From positions 284,402-300,447 of the forward strand of contig DDFO01000022.1 in the NCBI GenBank assembly GCA_002337215.1: 16,046 bases of DNA, written 5' to 3'. Under the pieces are notes generated by a model that did no database searches, had not been told where the DNA came from, and worked only from the letters and a program-made list of their open reading frames with translations. Position 1 is the first letter of the stretch. The number at the start of each line of letters is the position of its first letter. This document shows positions 6,042-13,210 of the stretch, piece by piece. Source of the DNA: Phycisphaerales bacterium UBA1926. Its GTDB lineage: Bacteria > Planctomycetota > Phycisphaerae > Phycisphaerales > UBA1924. The translations under genes and the position numbers were made by a program.

Positions 6042-7583
6042 TTAGCCGAGCAGCTGCAGCACCGACTGGGCCTGCTGGTTCGCAAGTCCGAGCACTGTCG
6101 TGCTCGAACTCGCCAGGATCTGTGCCCGAGTCAGTTCGCTCGTCTCGACCGCGAAGTCCGCATCGCGGATCACCGATCGGCTCGCCGAGAGGTTCTCCAC
6201 CGCGGCCTGCAGGCTCCGCTTGTTCGTATCGAGCACGTTCCGCTCGAACGCACCGAGCCGACCCCGGATAATCGTGACATCATCAATAGAGGTATCGATG
6301 ATGTCGCTCGCCGTGGAGAAGTCGTTGCGCTGCAGGCTCGCTTCGAGGTCGTTCACCCCGCCCGATTGCAGGCTGGAGAGGAACTGCATCACCCCGTTGT
6401 CGAGCGTGCCGCCCAGCTTCGAGGCCGCCATCGACTGCACGCCGATGTTCTCCTGCTGCAGCGCGCTCACCTCGGGGCCGAGTTGGTACATCGACCCGCC
6501 CCCGATAATGTCGAACGTGCTCGCCGTGATGGTCGGATCGATCGCGAAGGACTCCGCGAGCGTGAGTTGCGAACTCAGGATCGGGCTGTTGGTCGAGATC
6601 GTCAGCCCGTCACCGTTCGCGAGAGCGCCGTTCACCAGAGCGATGACATCCCGCCCCGAATCGCGGTTCGCCGTCACGAGCCCGGTATCGGTGAACGCGA
6701 ATGTCGCGTTCAGCGCCTCGTTGTTCCCGAACTTGTAGAGGTTGGGCCCGGCCTCACCGGCGCGCGTGTTCACCCGCTCGACAGAGACGAACGAGCTGCT
6801 CCCGTAGTTCTCGGCGTTGAAGACGACGCCAGAGTTCGCGTTCCCGTTCACCAGCGAGGCCGTGACACCCGTCAGCGAGGTCCGCTGGTTCACCGCGTCC
6901 ACGATGGTCTGGAACGTCTGCCCGGAGGTCACGTCAATCTCGAGGATGCCCCGGCTGCCGCCGATCTGCAGCGTCATCGAGCTCGTCGTTCCCGTCGCGC
7001 TGAGCGGTCCGACGCCAGGCTCCATGAACAGCGCGCCCTTCTGGGCCGAGTTCAGCACATCCACCTCGACCTGCAACTGCGTCGTCCCGATGAACGAAGC
7101 GCCCGAAATCTGGGCCTTGCTGATCTGCGACGAGTTCACGCCGCTGGTCACGTAGTCCAGGCTGCCGTCGAGCAGGTTCAGCCCGCCGAATGTCGCGGTA
7201 TTGCTGATCCGCGTGATCGATCGGATGGCCGAGTCGATCTGCAGCTGGTTCGCGTCTCGCTCTTCCTTTGAGTTGCCACCCGTGTTCGCGGCTTCCACCA
7301 CGAGGGCTTTGATCGAGTTGAGCAGGGAGTTGACCTCCGCCAGGGAGGCCTCCGTCGTCGAGATCACGCTGCTGGCGCGTTCACCGTTCTTGATCGCCTG
7401 CTCGACACCGTTGATGTCAGTGCTGATGCGTTCCGAGATGATGAGGCCCGCCGGGTCGTCGCCGCCACGGTTGATGCGCACACCGGTCGCGAGACGGTTC
7501 AGACGGACCTGAAGGTTGTCGTTCGATCGCGCCAGGTTGAACTGGGCAATCATACTCGGCGTATTCGAATTGATCCTCGACAT
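6042..7583 (-). CDS. fliC: Flagellin B (filament subunit)
   Basis: Second flagellin, 513 residues. N-terminal D0/D1 (about 1-140) starts MSRINSNTPSMIAQFNLA and contains LATGVRINRGGDDPAGL; the C-terminal part contains IRGRLGAFERNVL and ends LANQQAQSVLQLLG. The centre aligns with flagellin A (NSAQKGALF against NSAQQGTLF; YGSSSFVSVE against YGSREFVSVK) but is otherwise diverged, so the two could form distinct segments of the filament or serve under different conditions. The ATG at 7583 has GGAGG eight bases upstream. The gene follows csrA by 66 bases with no terminator between, so at least part of its transcript should be shared with csrA. Its ribosome binding site sits in a stem-loop that looks like a canonical CsrA site. 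The functional difference between the two flagellins cannot be read from sequence. Confidence 0.96.
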   Translation of the reverse strand: MSRINSNTPSMIAQFNLARSNDNLQVRLNRLATGVRINRGGDDPAGLIISERISTDINGVEQAIKNGERASSVISTTEASLAEVNSLLNSIKALVVEAANTGGNSKEERDANQLQIDSAIRSITRISNTATFGGLNLLDGSLDYVTSGVNSSQISKAQISGASFIGTTQLQVEVDVLNSAQKGALFMEPGVGPLSATGTTSSMTLQIGGSRGILEIDVTSGQTFQTIVDAVNQRTSLTGVTASLVNGNANSGVVFNAENYGSSSFVSVERVNTRAGEAGPNLYKFGNNEALNATFAFTDTGLVTANRDSGRDVIALVNGALANGDGLTISTNSPILSSQLTLAESFAIDPTITASTFDIIGGGSMYQLGPEVSALQQENIGVQSMAASKLGGTLDNGVMQFLSSLQSGGVNDLEASLQRNDFSTASDIIDTSIDDVTIIRGRLGAFERNVLDTNKRSLQAAVENLSASRSVIRDADFAVETSELTRAQILASSSTTVLGLANQQAQSVLQLLG

Positions 7584-7585
7584 GC

Positions 7586-7601
7586 CAATCCTCCGTGATT
7601 G
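7586..7601 (-). promoter_or_regulatory. Candidate CsrA-binding hairpin over the flagellin B ribosome binding site
   Basis: Minus-strand RNA CAAUC-ACGGAG-GAUUG: a perfect 5-bp stem with hexaloop ACGGAG, which fits the ANGGAN loop known for CsrA/RsmA sites. The loop GGAG is the Shine-Dalgarno of flagellin B, so bound CsrA would block ribosome loading. The stem itself ends only two bases before the ATG. Confidence 0.65.
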
Positions 7602-7617
7602 TGGCCAAGGGTCGGCC

Positions 7618-7633
7618 CGCGGTGTTCCTCGCG
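7618..7633 (-). promoter_or_regulatory. Candidate distal CsrA site in the flagellin B leader
   Basis: Minus-strand RNA CGCG-AGGAACAC-CGCG: a 4-bp stem with GGA in an 8-base loop, 35 bases upstream of the ATG and 17 bases from the proximal site. Two sites per leader are common in CsrA targets because the dimer can bridge them. The short stem of a self-complementary sequence makes this weaker than the proximal hairpin. Confidence 0.4.
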
Positions 7634-7649
7634 AGCGTCGGGTGTCTGG

Positions 7650-7952
7650 TTATGCCGTCGAGCGGGTCTGCTTGGTGCCCGTGACGAGTCCGTGCGCTTT
7701 CGAGGAGGCAACGGGGCGCGCGGGCCCGGGCCTGATCGTCTGTGCGAGCGAGGCGAGGTCGGCGTTGTTGATCCGCGCCGCGTTCTCGTTCTCGCTCTTG
7801 ATCGCGTCGTACACCTCTTTACGGTGCACCGCAATCCGTGTCGGAGCGCCGATGCCGAGGCGGACTTTGTCGCCCCGGATATCCACGATCGTGATCTCGA
7901 TGTCATCACCGATCATGATCGTTTCATCGCGCTGCCTGGAGAGCACCAACAT
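7650..7952 (-). CDS. csrA: CsrA, RNA-binding translational regulator with long C-terminal tail
   Basis: Dimeric RNA-binding protein that recognises GGA in RNA hairpins and usually represses translation. Residues 1-55 are a standard CsrA core: [20 protein letters not shown], the strand VRLGIGAP, and [12 protein letters not shown] with the key RNA-contacting R44. The protein continues to 100 residues, whereas most CsrA proteins have 60-75; the extra tail (about 60-100) is basic, Ala/Pro/Thr-rich and probably disordered. FliW contacts the C-terminal side of CsrA in Bacillus, so the tail could matter for this partner. AAGGAG lies seven bases before the ATG. The gene sits between fliW and flagellin B, as in Firmicutes, which supports a role in the flagellin homeostasis switch. 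A GGA-loop hairpin in its own leader suggests autoregulation. Confidence 0.96.
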   Translation of the reverse strand: MLVLSRQRDETIMIGDDIEITIVDIRGDKVRLGIGAPTRIAVHRKEVYDAIKSENENAARINNADLASLAQTIRPGPARPVASSKAHGLVTGTKQTRSTA

Positions 7953-8144
7953 GGGTCAGCTCCTTGGTCTCGCTATCTGACTCCGGCGTCGGGCTTCCGT
8001 GCCCGGGCCGGTGGAATCCAAATCCGCCAGCGGTCGATGGGCGTTCGGGGGGCGCTGGGCCGTCAAGAATGGACGCCCCCGAACACGTCTGATTGTCGAG
8101 CCGTGTCTCCCTCGGAGGACACCGGCCCTGGGTTGAGCCGAGGC
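7953..8144 (-). promoter_or_regulatory. csrA leader and fliW-csrA gap with several stem-loops
   Basis: This 192-base gap holds a hairpin CGGGC-ACGGAA-GCCCG (minus strand, 7990-8005): a perfect 5-bp stem with an ANGGAN hexaloop, 37 bases before the csrA ATG. The csrA Shine-Dalgarno AAGGAG would be a second GGA site. Further structures are an imperfect hairpin at 8103-8122 (GTGTC...GACAC) and a long-range inverted repeat GTTCGGGGG / CCCCCGAAC (8043-8051 and 8076-8084) enclosing 24 bases. A small palindrome overlaps the fliW stop codon. No clear -35/-10 pair and no T-tract terminator were found, so fliW and csrA may be co-transcribed. Confidence 0.55.
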
Positions 8145-8597
8145 TCAGGCGCTCGCGGTCGCCGCACCGGACGTCGCCCCCACCTTGATCAGCGGGTGAC
8201 GCGTGGTCCAGCGTTTCTCGGCAAGCACCATCTGCTCGGCCACCCGGTCGATCGTGTTGATCACCAGCGGGCCCTGCAGATTCCCGGTCAGCTCGTCATC
8301 AACCTTGTTGACGATCACGAACACCTGTGCATCATCGAGGCTGCCAAGCCCGAGCGATGACATCTGTTCCGCCCGGATCGGCACCGAATATTCCTGTATG
8401 AACAGGGTCGGGTCCGTCACCACGAACGCGAGGTCCGGGTCATCCAGGCATTGCAGCCAGAAGAAGCACGCGTCGTCTCCAGGTTGCAGCAGGCAATACC
8501 GACGATGCTCGGGAAACCCCAGCATCCCGCTCGGGAAGGTGATCACGCGGTCCTCCGCGATCTCGATCACCCCAAAGCGTGTGGTCCGCACCTCCAT
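8145..8597 (-). CDS. fliW: FliW, flagellar assembly factor and CsrA antagonist
   Basis: FliW of 150 residues, the normal family length. It binds either CsrA or cytoplasmic flagellin: when flagellin accumulates it captures FliW and frees CsrA to repress flagellin translation. Recognisable features are the N-terminal strand pair TTRFGVIEIAEDRVITFPSGMLGFPEHRRYCLL cut here into FPSGMLGFPEH as the hallmark (residues 21-31), the aromatic core FFWLQCLDDPDLAFVVTDP, and the C-terminal NLQGPLVINT segment (about 105-114) typical of the family. The ATG at 8597 is preceded by CGGAGC six bases upstream. A hairpin ATCCGG / CCGGAT (8614-8619, 8632-8637) just upstream carries AGGAGG in its loop. Neighbours are flgL upstream and csrA downstream, the same order as in Bacillus. 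A 15-residue Ala/Thr/Ser-rich tail extends the usual C-terminus slightly. Confidence 0.95.
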   Translation of the reverse strand: MEVRTTRFGVIEIAEDRVITFPSGMLGFPEHRRYCLLQPGDDACFFWLQCLDDPDLAFVVTDPTLFIQEYSVPIRAEQMSSLGLGSLDDAQVFVIVNKVDDELTGNLQGPLVINTIDRVAEQMVLAEKRWTTRHPLIKVGATSGAATASA

Positions 8598-8718
8598 TGT
8601 GCGCTCCGTTCCAATCCGGCCTCCTAAAACCCCGGATCCGAAGGCGATCCACCGCCAACCGATACCGGTTCAACCCCGCACGCGGCCGAGACGCGCGGAG
8701 CGGACATCCTGTCAAACC

Positions 8719-8744
8719 CGCCCTCCGGCTCTCACCGAAGGGCG
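8719..8744 (-). terminator. Weak hairpin after flgL, possible terminator
   Basis: Stem CGCCCT plus CGG pairs with CCG plus AGGGCG (one C/A mismatch), loop of 6 bases, 17 bases past the flgL stop codon. In minus-strand orientation it is followed only by GGGTTTG, so termination would be inefficient. It may act as a partial attenuator or processing site between flgL and fliW. Confidence 0.35.
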
Positions 8745-8760
8745 AACGATCCCTCCCTCA

Positions 8761-10809
8761 TCAGAGGAAGTTCAGCAGCGTCAGCTGGCCGCTGATCGCC
8801 GTCGTCTGCAGCCCCGCCTGGAGCTGGACCTGCAGCAGCGAGTACTCGCTCGCCGCCTGCGCGAAGTCCACATCCCGGAGCGTCGTTCTCACCTGTTCGT
8901 CAAGCACCTGCCGGTCTTCCGTTCTGATGATCTGGTCGTCGATCCGCCGCGCATATCCGCCAACAAGCGCACGGCTCTTGGTCACCTCGTCGATGGCGTC
9001 TTCCAGAGACTCCACCGCAAGCTGCATGCCAAAGTCGTCGTCGTTCTCCAGGGCCGTCCGAAGATCGATCAGATGCGTGAAAACGCTCTCGACACGCACC
9101 TTCGAGGTGTCGGTCCCCTCGTACGTGCTCGTTGCCGCGTTCCACGTCCCCCCGGTGATCCCGAGATCGATCGCCGCGAGGCTGTTGTTGCGCCGCTCGA
9201 CCCGCAGCGGCTCCCCCGAGCCCGCCGTGATCGACGGGTCCTGGTTGAACACCAGCCCGTTTGTCGTGGGTTCGATGCTCACAGACAGGTCGGTCGTCGG
9301 GCGACCCGCGGCCGTCAGCGCATCGTCGATCTGCTGGTTCACCACGTCCCGGATGTTCCCGATCGTCGTCAGATCGCCCGGCGCCAGGTCGATCGGGATC
9401 TCCAGCGGGTTCCCCGCCGCGTCGTCCACCGTGAGCATGAAGTCGACGTTGTAATAGGGATCGGCGTTCCCGTCAGCGACCCGCACGCCCCGACCGAAGT
9501 TCAGATCGTCCGCCCGCGTCGCCGCAGAAAACGTCCGGATGCCCAGCGCCTCGGCCGTCCCGTTGTTGCCGGCCACTTCCGAGATCGACAACGCCTGATT
9601 CGAGCCGGCCGCGATCTCATTGATCAGGTCGATCCCCGTCCCGTCCGCGTTGATGCGCACAGAGACGCCCAGGCCCGCCGATTCGATCCGGCTCTTGATC
9701 TCGCCGATCGTCTGCGCACCGCTCAGATCCACGTCCACCGATTGACCGTTGTTGGCGATGCGGATCGCGCCGAGCGAAGTGCCCACCGCGGCAAGCTGAT
9801 CGACCCGCGTCGCAGTCGTCACCTTCGGCGCAAGATCTGCGCCGACGCTGCGCACCGGGTCGAAATCGGCCTCCGTCGTCTCGACGAGCCCGAGGTCCTT
9901 GGCGATCACGCCGCCCGAGATATCCGAGAACGTCAACGCCCCGAACGGCGAATCGATCGCGATCGACGTCCCGCTGATCGCGACCCCGCCCGGCCCGAGC
10001 ACCGACTCCCCGGAATCGGTCTCGTACTGAAGGATCTCCGCCTCGATCGCATCGATCACATCGCCGATCGTGTCCGCCTGGGTCAGGTCCACCTGCTGCG
10101 GCGTGCCACCCTCGAAACTGAACGCGATCGAGCCCGACGTGATCCCCAGCCCGCGCCCACCGCGGAGGTCGGCGAGCCTGGTGTCGTCCGTGAGCTGCGG
10201 CTGCAGATCAACCTTCCCGAGCACCTCGCCCCGGGTCCCGCGGACCGCCTCGGGGGTCCCGATCGTGATCGGCACCTGCCCGAGCCCCGGCGTGTCGGGC
10301 CGCAGGCTCGTGCTCGCGCTCCGCATCCGGTACGAACCCAGCACCTGCTCGATCGGCTGCCGGCCCGGAGTGGACCCGCCGAAGATGTACCCCGACACGC
10401 CCTCCTGGTTGGTCACGCCGAACATCGAATCGATGATCGTCTGGATCACCACCGACTGCGCCTGCCGCTCGTCGGCATCGGGGCCCTCGCTGATCTGCGT
10501 GAGCGCGATGCTCCGCGCCTGCTCGAGCAGGTCGGCGACCTGGGTGAGCCCGTTGTCGAGCGCGTTGATCTGTGCCTGCGCGAAGTCGAGGTTCTTGAGG
10601 GTCTGCGTGCCGCGCTCGAGCCGATCATCGAGCTCGATGATCGCCGCGGTCTTCACCGTGTCGTCGCTGGGGCGCAGCAGCGCCCGCCCGGTCGAGAGCT
10701 GGGACGTCGCGCGGAACAGCGACAGATTCGTGCGACCGATGTTGCCGATGCCGATCTGGCTCAGCAGCATGTTCGAGGTTCTCGCGATGTTTCCGGAGAC
10801 GTAGGTCAT
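8761..10809 (-). CDS. flgL: Flagellar hook-associated protein 3 (FlgL), enlarged
   Basis: Second hook-filament junction protein, 682 residues against about 300-400 in typical FlgL. The N-terminal helix region (1-145) is flagellin-like (NIGRTNLSLFRATSQLSTGRALLRPSDD, residues 23-50) and the C-terminus (about 640-682) has LRDVDFAQAASEYSLLQVQL and ends SGQLTLLNFL. The extra mass is in the middle: three consecutive units start with T-R-x-x-x-L (residues 210, 334, 431), carry a hydrophobic T-I-G-[DEN]-[VI] helix start (247-251, 367-371, 482-486) and end in LG[LI] (306-308, 422-424, 549-551). They resemble Flagellin_IN/hook-IN modules. These probably form surface-exposed domains. AGAGGA lies about seven bases before the ATG, and only 12 bases separate it from flgK, so both are co-transcribed. 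An alternative reading as a third flagellin is disfavoured by the position after flgK and the LRPSDD motif. Confidence 0.93.
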   Translation of the reverse strand: MTYVSGNIARTSNMLLSQIGIGNIGRTNLSLFRATSQLSTGRALLRPSDDTVKTAAIIELDDRLERGTQTLKNLDFAQAQINALDNGLTQVADLLEQARSIALTQISEGPDADERQAQSVVIQTIIDSMFGVTNQEGVSGYIFGGSTPGRQPIEQVLGSYRMRSASTSLRPDTPGLGQVPITIGTPEAVRGTRGEVLGKVDLQPQLTDDTRLADLRGGRGLGITSGSIAFSFEGGTPQQVDLTQADTIGDVIDAIEAEILQYETDSGESVLGPGGVAISGTSIAIDSPFGALTFSDISGGVIAKDLGLVETTEADFDPVRSVGADLAPKVTTATRVDQLAAVGTSLGAIRIANNGQSVDVDLSGAQTIGEIKSRIESAGLGVSVRINADGTGIDLINEIAAGSNQALSISEVAGNNGTAEALGIRTFSAATRADDLNFGRGVRVADGNADPYYNVDFMLTVDDAAGNPLEIPIDLAPGDLTTIGNIRDVVNQQIDDALTAAGRPTTDLSVSIEPTTNGLVFNQDPSITAGSGEPLRVERRNNSLAAIDLGITGGTWNAATSTYEGTDTSKVRVESVFTHLIDLRTALENDDDFGMQLAVESLEDAIDEVTKSRALVGGYARRIDDQIIRTEDRQVLDEQVRTTLRDVDFAQAASEYSLLQVQLQAGLQTTAISGQLTLLNFL

Positions 10810-10821
10810 CGGTGTTCCTCT

Positions 10822-12555
10822 TTAGATGATCGAGATCAGCGTCTGCAGCAGTTCGTCGGCGGTGCTGATCACCTGGGCCGCACCCTGGAACTGCCGCTGG
10901 AAGTTCAGTAGGTTGATCGATTCCTCGTCCACGCTTACCCCGCTCAGCGAAGCCCGCTGGGCCTCCAGGCTCTGGCGGACGATCTGCCCCGCGTCCGCGT
11001 TCGTGCGCGCGATCGAGGCTTTGGATGCCACGGCCTCGACCGAGTCCGACCAGAAGCGACTCGCCGAGATACCCCCGAGCCCCGTCACCGCTTGGTCGCG
11101 CAATGCCGAGACCCCAAGGGCCGTGCCGTTCTCGATAAGCGTTCCGTTCTCGAACCGCCCGACCATGAGCAGCGAGGGATCGTCGAGCACGTCCTCGCGT
11201 ACGCCGATGTCGAGGGCGGACGACCCGGTGAAGAGCGTATTGACGCCCAGCAGCGCCAGGGCGCCCGAGCTGTCGTCGCTGAAACTGAACTCGAAGCCGG
11301 GCTGCGCATCGATCTGCAGCCGGCCCGCCGCGTCGAACGAGGCGGAGAGTCCATCGATGGCGTTCAGGCCGTCGGCGATGTCCCGGGCGCTCGTGTCGTC
11401 GGCGAACCCCGGGATCCCCGCATCGGTGATCCCGTCGAGGTCCACGTCGATGCGCACGCGCTCGCTCGCCCCGGTCGCCGGGTTGCGGATGTCCACGAAG
11501 AACCCGCCGTTCTTGGCCGCGAACGGGAGGCCCGCGAACGAAGTGTTCTGCGGGTTGTTGAGCGCGGTGCTCAGGTCGGCCGTCGCAACGCTGAACGCGC
11601 CGGTCGTCGTCGTCAGACCCGCGAGGTTGGTCCCGGTGCTGTGGAGTTTGTTGATCTCGAAGATGAGCTGGCTGGTCAGCGTATCGATCCGGTCGATCGT
11701 CGCGTCGATGTTTCCGTCGCGTGCCGTGAGCAGCCCGCCGATCGAACCGAGGGTCACGTCGAGCGGCGTCCCGTCCGAGCCCAGGGTCACGATCGTGGTC
11801 TCCGTGCTCCCATCGCTCTCACGGGTCACGCCGACGCCCCTGTTGGTGGTCCCGAGCACTACGGGGATCGAGCCGACGAGCACATCCGTCGCGCCGCCCT
11901 CCTGCTCGACAACACTGATATCCATCATCGTCGCGAGCTCGTCGAGCGCGTTGCCACGCTGGTCGCGCAGCTCATTGGCGGTCGCGCCGATCGCCTCGGC
12001 CGAGGTGATCTGCCGGTTCAGATCGGCGACCTGTGAGAAGAGCGTGTCGGCTCGCGCTACCCGCGCGTCGATCTGCGACTCGATCTGGCCCCGGATCAGC
12101 CCCACGTCGCTCCGCATGTCGCGGACGAACTGCGCGAACTGGTCGGCCTGCTGCACGACCACGGACTGCGAGCTGATCAGGTTGGTCGCCTCGCTCCAGG
12201 TATCGAAGAGCGAGCCCATCTCGCTCGAGAGGTCGTTGCCGCTCAGCTCGCCCATCACCGTCTCGAGTTGGTTCATGACGCTGTCGATCGCGAGCGCCGA
12301 GTTCTCGTCGGACATGCTCCGGCGGAGGCGGGCCTGGAGTGCCTCGTCGATCTGCCGCTCCACCGCGTCGATCCCGACGCCGCGCCCCAGCGAGAAGCTG
12401 CCCATGACCTGCCCGCGGTTGGGCGAGAGGAAGAGCGCCTGCCGCGTGTAGCCGGGCGTCGCGGCGTTGGCCATGTTGTTGCCGGCCACCTGGATGCCCA
12501 CCTGGCTCGACACCAGGGCACTCCGGCCGATCTGCATCGCGGTAAACAAACCCAT
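10822..12555 (-). CDS. flgK: Flagellar hook-associated protein 1 (FlgK)
   Basis: First hook-filament junction protein, 577 residues, within the usual 450-650 range. The N-terminal rod/hook-type helix is clear: SALVSSQVGIQVAGNNMANA followed by ATPGYTRQ (residues 12-39). A long helical D1 segment covers about 75-200, and the C-terminus has the family motif SINLLNFQRQFQGAAQVIST before ending LLQTLISII. The C-terminal motif was checked against the usual EEMxNLIxFQxAYxAxAKVI pattern of axial proteins. The ATG at 12555 follows GGGAG with six bases spacing. It is exported by the flagellar type III system with FlgN (encoded 29 bases upstream) as chaperone and is followed by flgL. Nothing unusual in composition or length was noted. 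Confidence 0.95.
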   Translation of the reverse strand: MGLFTAMQIGRSALVSSQVGIQVAGNNMANAATPGYTRQALFLSPNRGQVMGSFSLGRGVGIDAVERQIDEALQARLRRSMSDENSALAIDSVMNQLETVMGELSGNDLSSEMGSLFDTWSEATNLISSQSVVVQQADQFAQFVRDMRSDVGLIRGQIESQIDARVARADTLFSQVADLNRQITSAEAIGATANELRDQRGNALDELATMMDISVVEQEGGATDVLVGSIPVVLGTTNRGVGVTRESDGSTETTIVTLGSDGTPLDVTLGSIGGLLTARDGNIDATIDRIDTLTSQLIFEINKLHSTGTNLAGLTTTTGAFSVATADLSTALNNPQNTSFAGLPFAAKNGGFFVDIRNPATGASERVRIDVDLDGITDAGIPGFADDTSARDIADGLNAIDGLSASFDAAGRLQIDAQPGFEFSFSDDSSGALALLGVNTLFTGSSALDIGVREDVLDDPSLLMVGRFENGTLIENGTALGVSALRDQAVTGLGGISASRFWSDSVEAVASKASIARTNADAGQIVRQSLEAQRASLSGVSVDEESINLLNFQRQFQGAAQVISTADELLQTLISII

Positions 12556-12584
12556 CGGTTACTCCCGTGCGGGCACGCCCGTGC

Positions 12585-13157
12585 TCAGAGACTCACGTCC
12601 AACCCGGACACGATCGGGGTCTTCGCTTCCACGCGCCCCGCGGCGCCGTACGTCCCCGCGTGGCTCAGCCGCTGCGAGACCTGGCGCACGAGCCCGTCGA
12701 TGTGCGACGCCATCGCGTGGCTCGCCTCGCGGACGCTCTTCTGGAGGATGTCCGCCCGGCTCGTGAGCGCCTTGAGATACGCCGAAGATTCGGCGATCCG
12801 CTGACCCTCATCGCCACCCAGCGCCGCCGCAAGCCTGGTGAGCGTCCATCCGCCCTCGGTCGGTGTTGTGCGCGCGCCGGGCGTCACCGGCGTGCTGGCG
12901 CTCTGACCAAGCGACCGCCGGCAGGTCTCGTCGAGGGTGAGCAGCTCTTCGAGCAGTTCGGCCTCCCGCGCGATCGCGGCGTCGATGCCGCGCCCGTCCG
13001 CCTGGCTGATCGCCGCACGGTGCGCTTCCAGCGACTTCACAAACGCCTCGTAGCGTTCGATCAGCATCGCGAGAGGCTCGGCGAGATCCGCGGCGACCGC
13101 GGCCGGGGTCTTGAATGAGACCGGAGCGGGATCTGTGTTGTGCTGTGATGTCCGCAT
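12585..13157 (-). CDS. flgN: FlgN-like flagellar export chaperone
   Basis: Cytoplasmic chaperone that keeps FlgK and FlgL soluble and delivers them to the export gate. The protein has 190 residues, longer than the usual 140-160. It is helical throughout: a first amphipathic helix LAEPLAMLIERYEAFVKSLE (about 25-44), a second EAELLEELLTLDETCRRSL (about 65-83) and a C-terminal helix pair (about 125-175), separated by a Thr/Pro/Gly-rich linker (about 85-103). Sequence identity to known FlgN is low by eye; the call rests on this FlgN-type helical layout plus the position immediately before flgK, where FlgN is encoded in many bacteria. The ATG at 13157 has CAGGAGG nine bases upstream, and that site lies in the loop of a small stem. 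No flgM precedes it, unlike in Firmicutes. Confidence 0.82.
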   Translation of the reverse strand: MRTSQHNTDPAPVSFKTPAAVAADLAEPLAMLIERYEAFVKSLEAHRAAISQADGRGIDAAIAREAELLEELLTLDETCRRSLGQSASTPVTPGARTTPTEGGWTLTRLAAALGGDEGQRIAESSAYLKALTSRADILQKSVREASHAMASHIDGLVRQVSQRLSHAGTYGAAGRVEAKTPIVSGLDVSL

Positions 13158-13161
13158 GGAA

Positions 13162-13176
13162 TCGACCTCCTGTCGA
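13162..13176 (-). promoter_or_regulatory. flgN Shine-Dalgarno exposed in a hairpin loop, candidate CsrA site
   Basis: Minus-strand RNA UCGAC-AGGAG-GUCGA: a perfect 5-bp stem whose 5-base loop is the Shine-Dalgarno AGGAG. GGA in the loop of a short stem is the essential element of a CsrA site, although the loop is not the ideal ANGGAN hexamer. Confidence 0.45.
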
Positions 13177-13190
13177 ATCGGCGATGCGCG

Positions 13191-13210
13191 TCCGCCCTGC
13201 GATGGGCGGA
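13191..13210 (-). other. Stem-loop directly after flgJ stop codon
   Basis: Perfect 7-bp inverted repeat TCCGCCC / GGGCGGA with a 6-base loop, starting immediately after the flgJ stop codon. It has no T-tract, so it is not a standard terminator; it may mark an mRNA processing or stability boundary between flgJ and flgN. Confidence 0.45.

Noticed and set aside
5964-7271. A 435-residue plus-strand open frame opposite flagellin B
   Set aside because: Antisense shadow without recognisable domains; it starts in the terminator region of flagellin B.
8134-8147. Palindrome TGAGCC-GA-GGCTCA over the fliW stop codon as terminator
   Set aside because: The loop is too small unless a pair is opened, and no T-tract follows on the minus strand.
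8203-10911. A 902-residue open frame on the plus strand opposite fliW and flgL
   Set aside because: It is the antisense shadow of well-identified genes in GC-rich DNA, is extremely Arg-rich, and shows no family motif.
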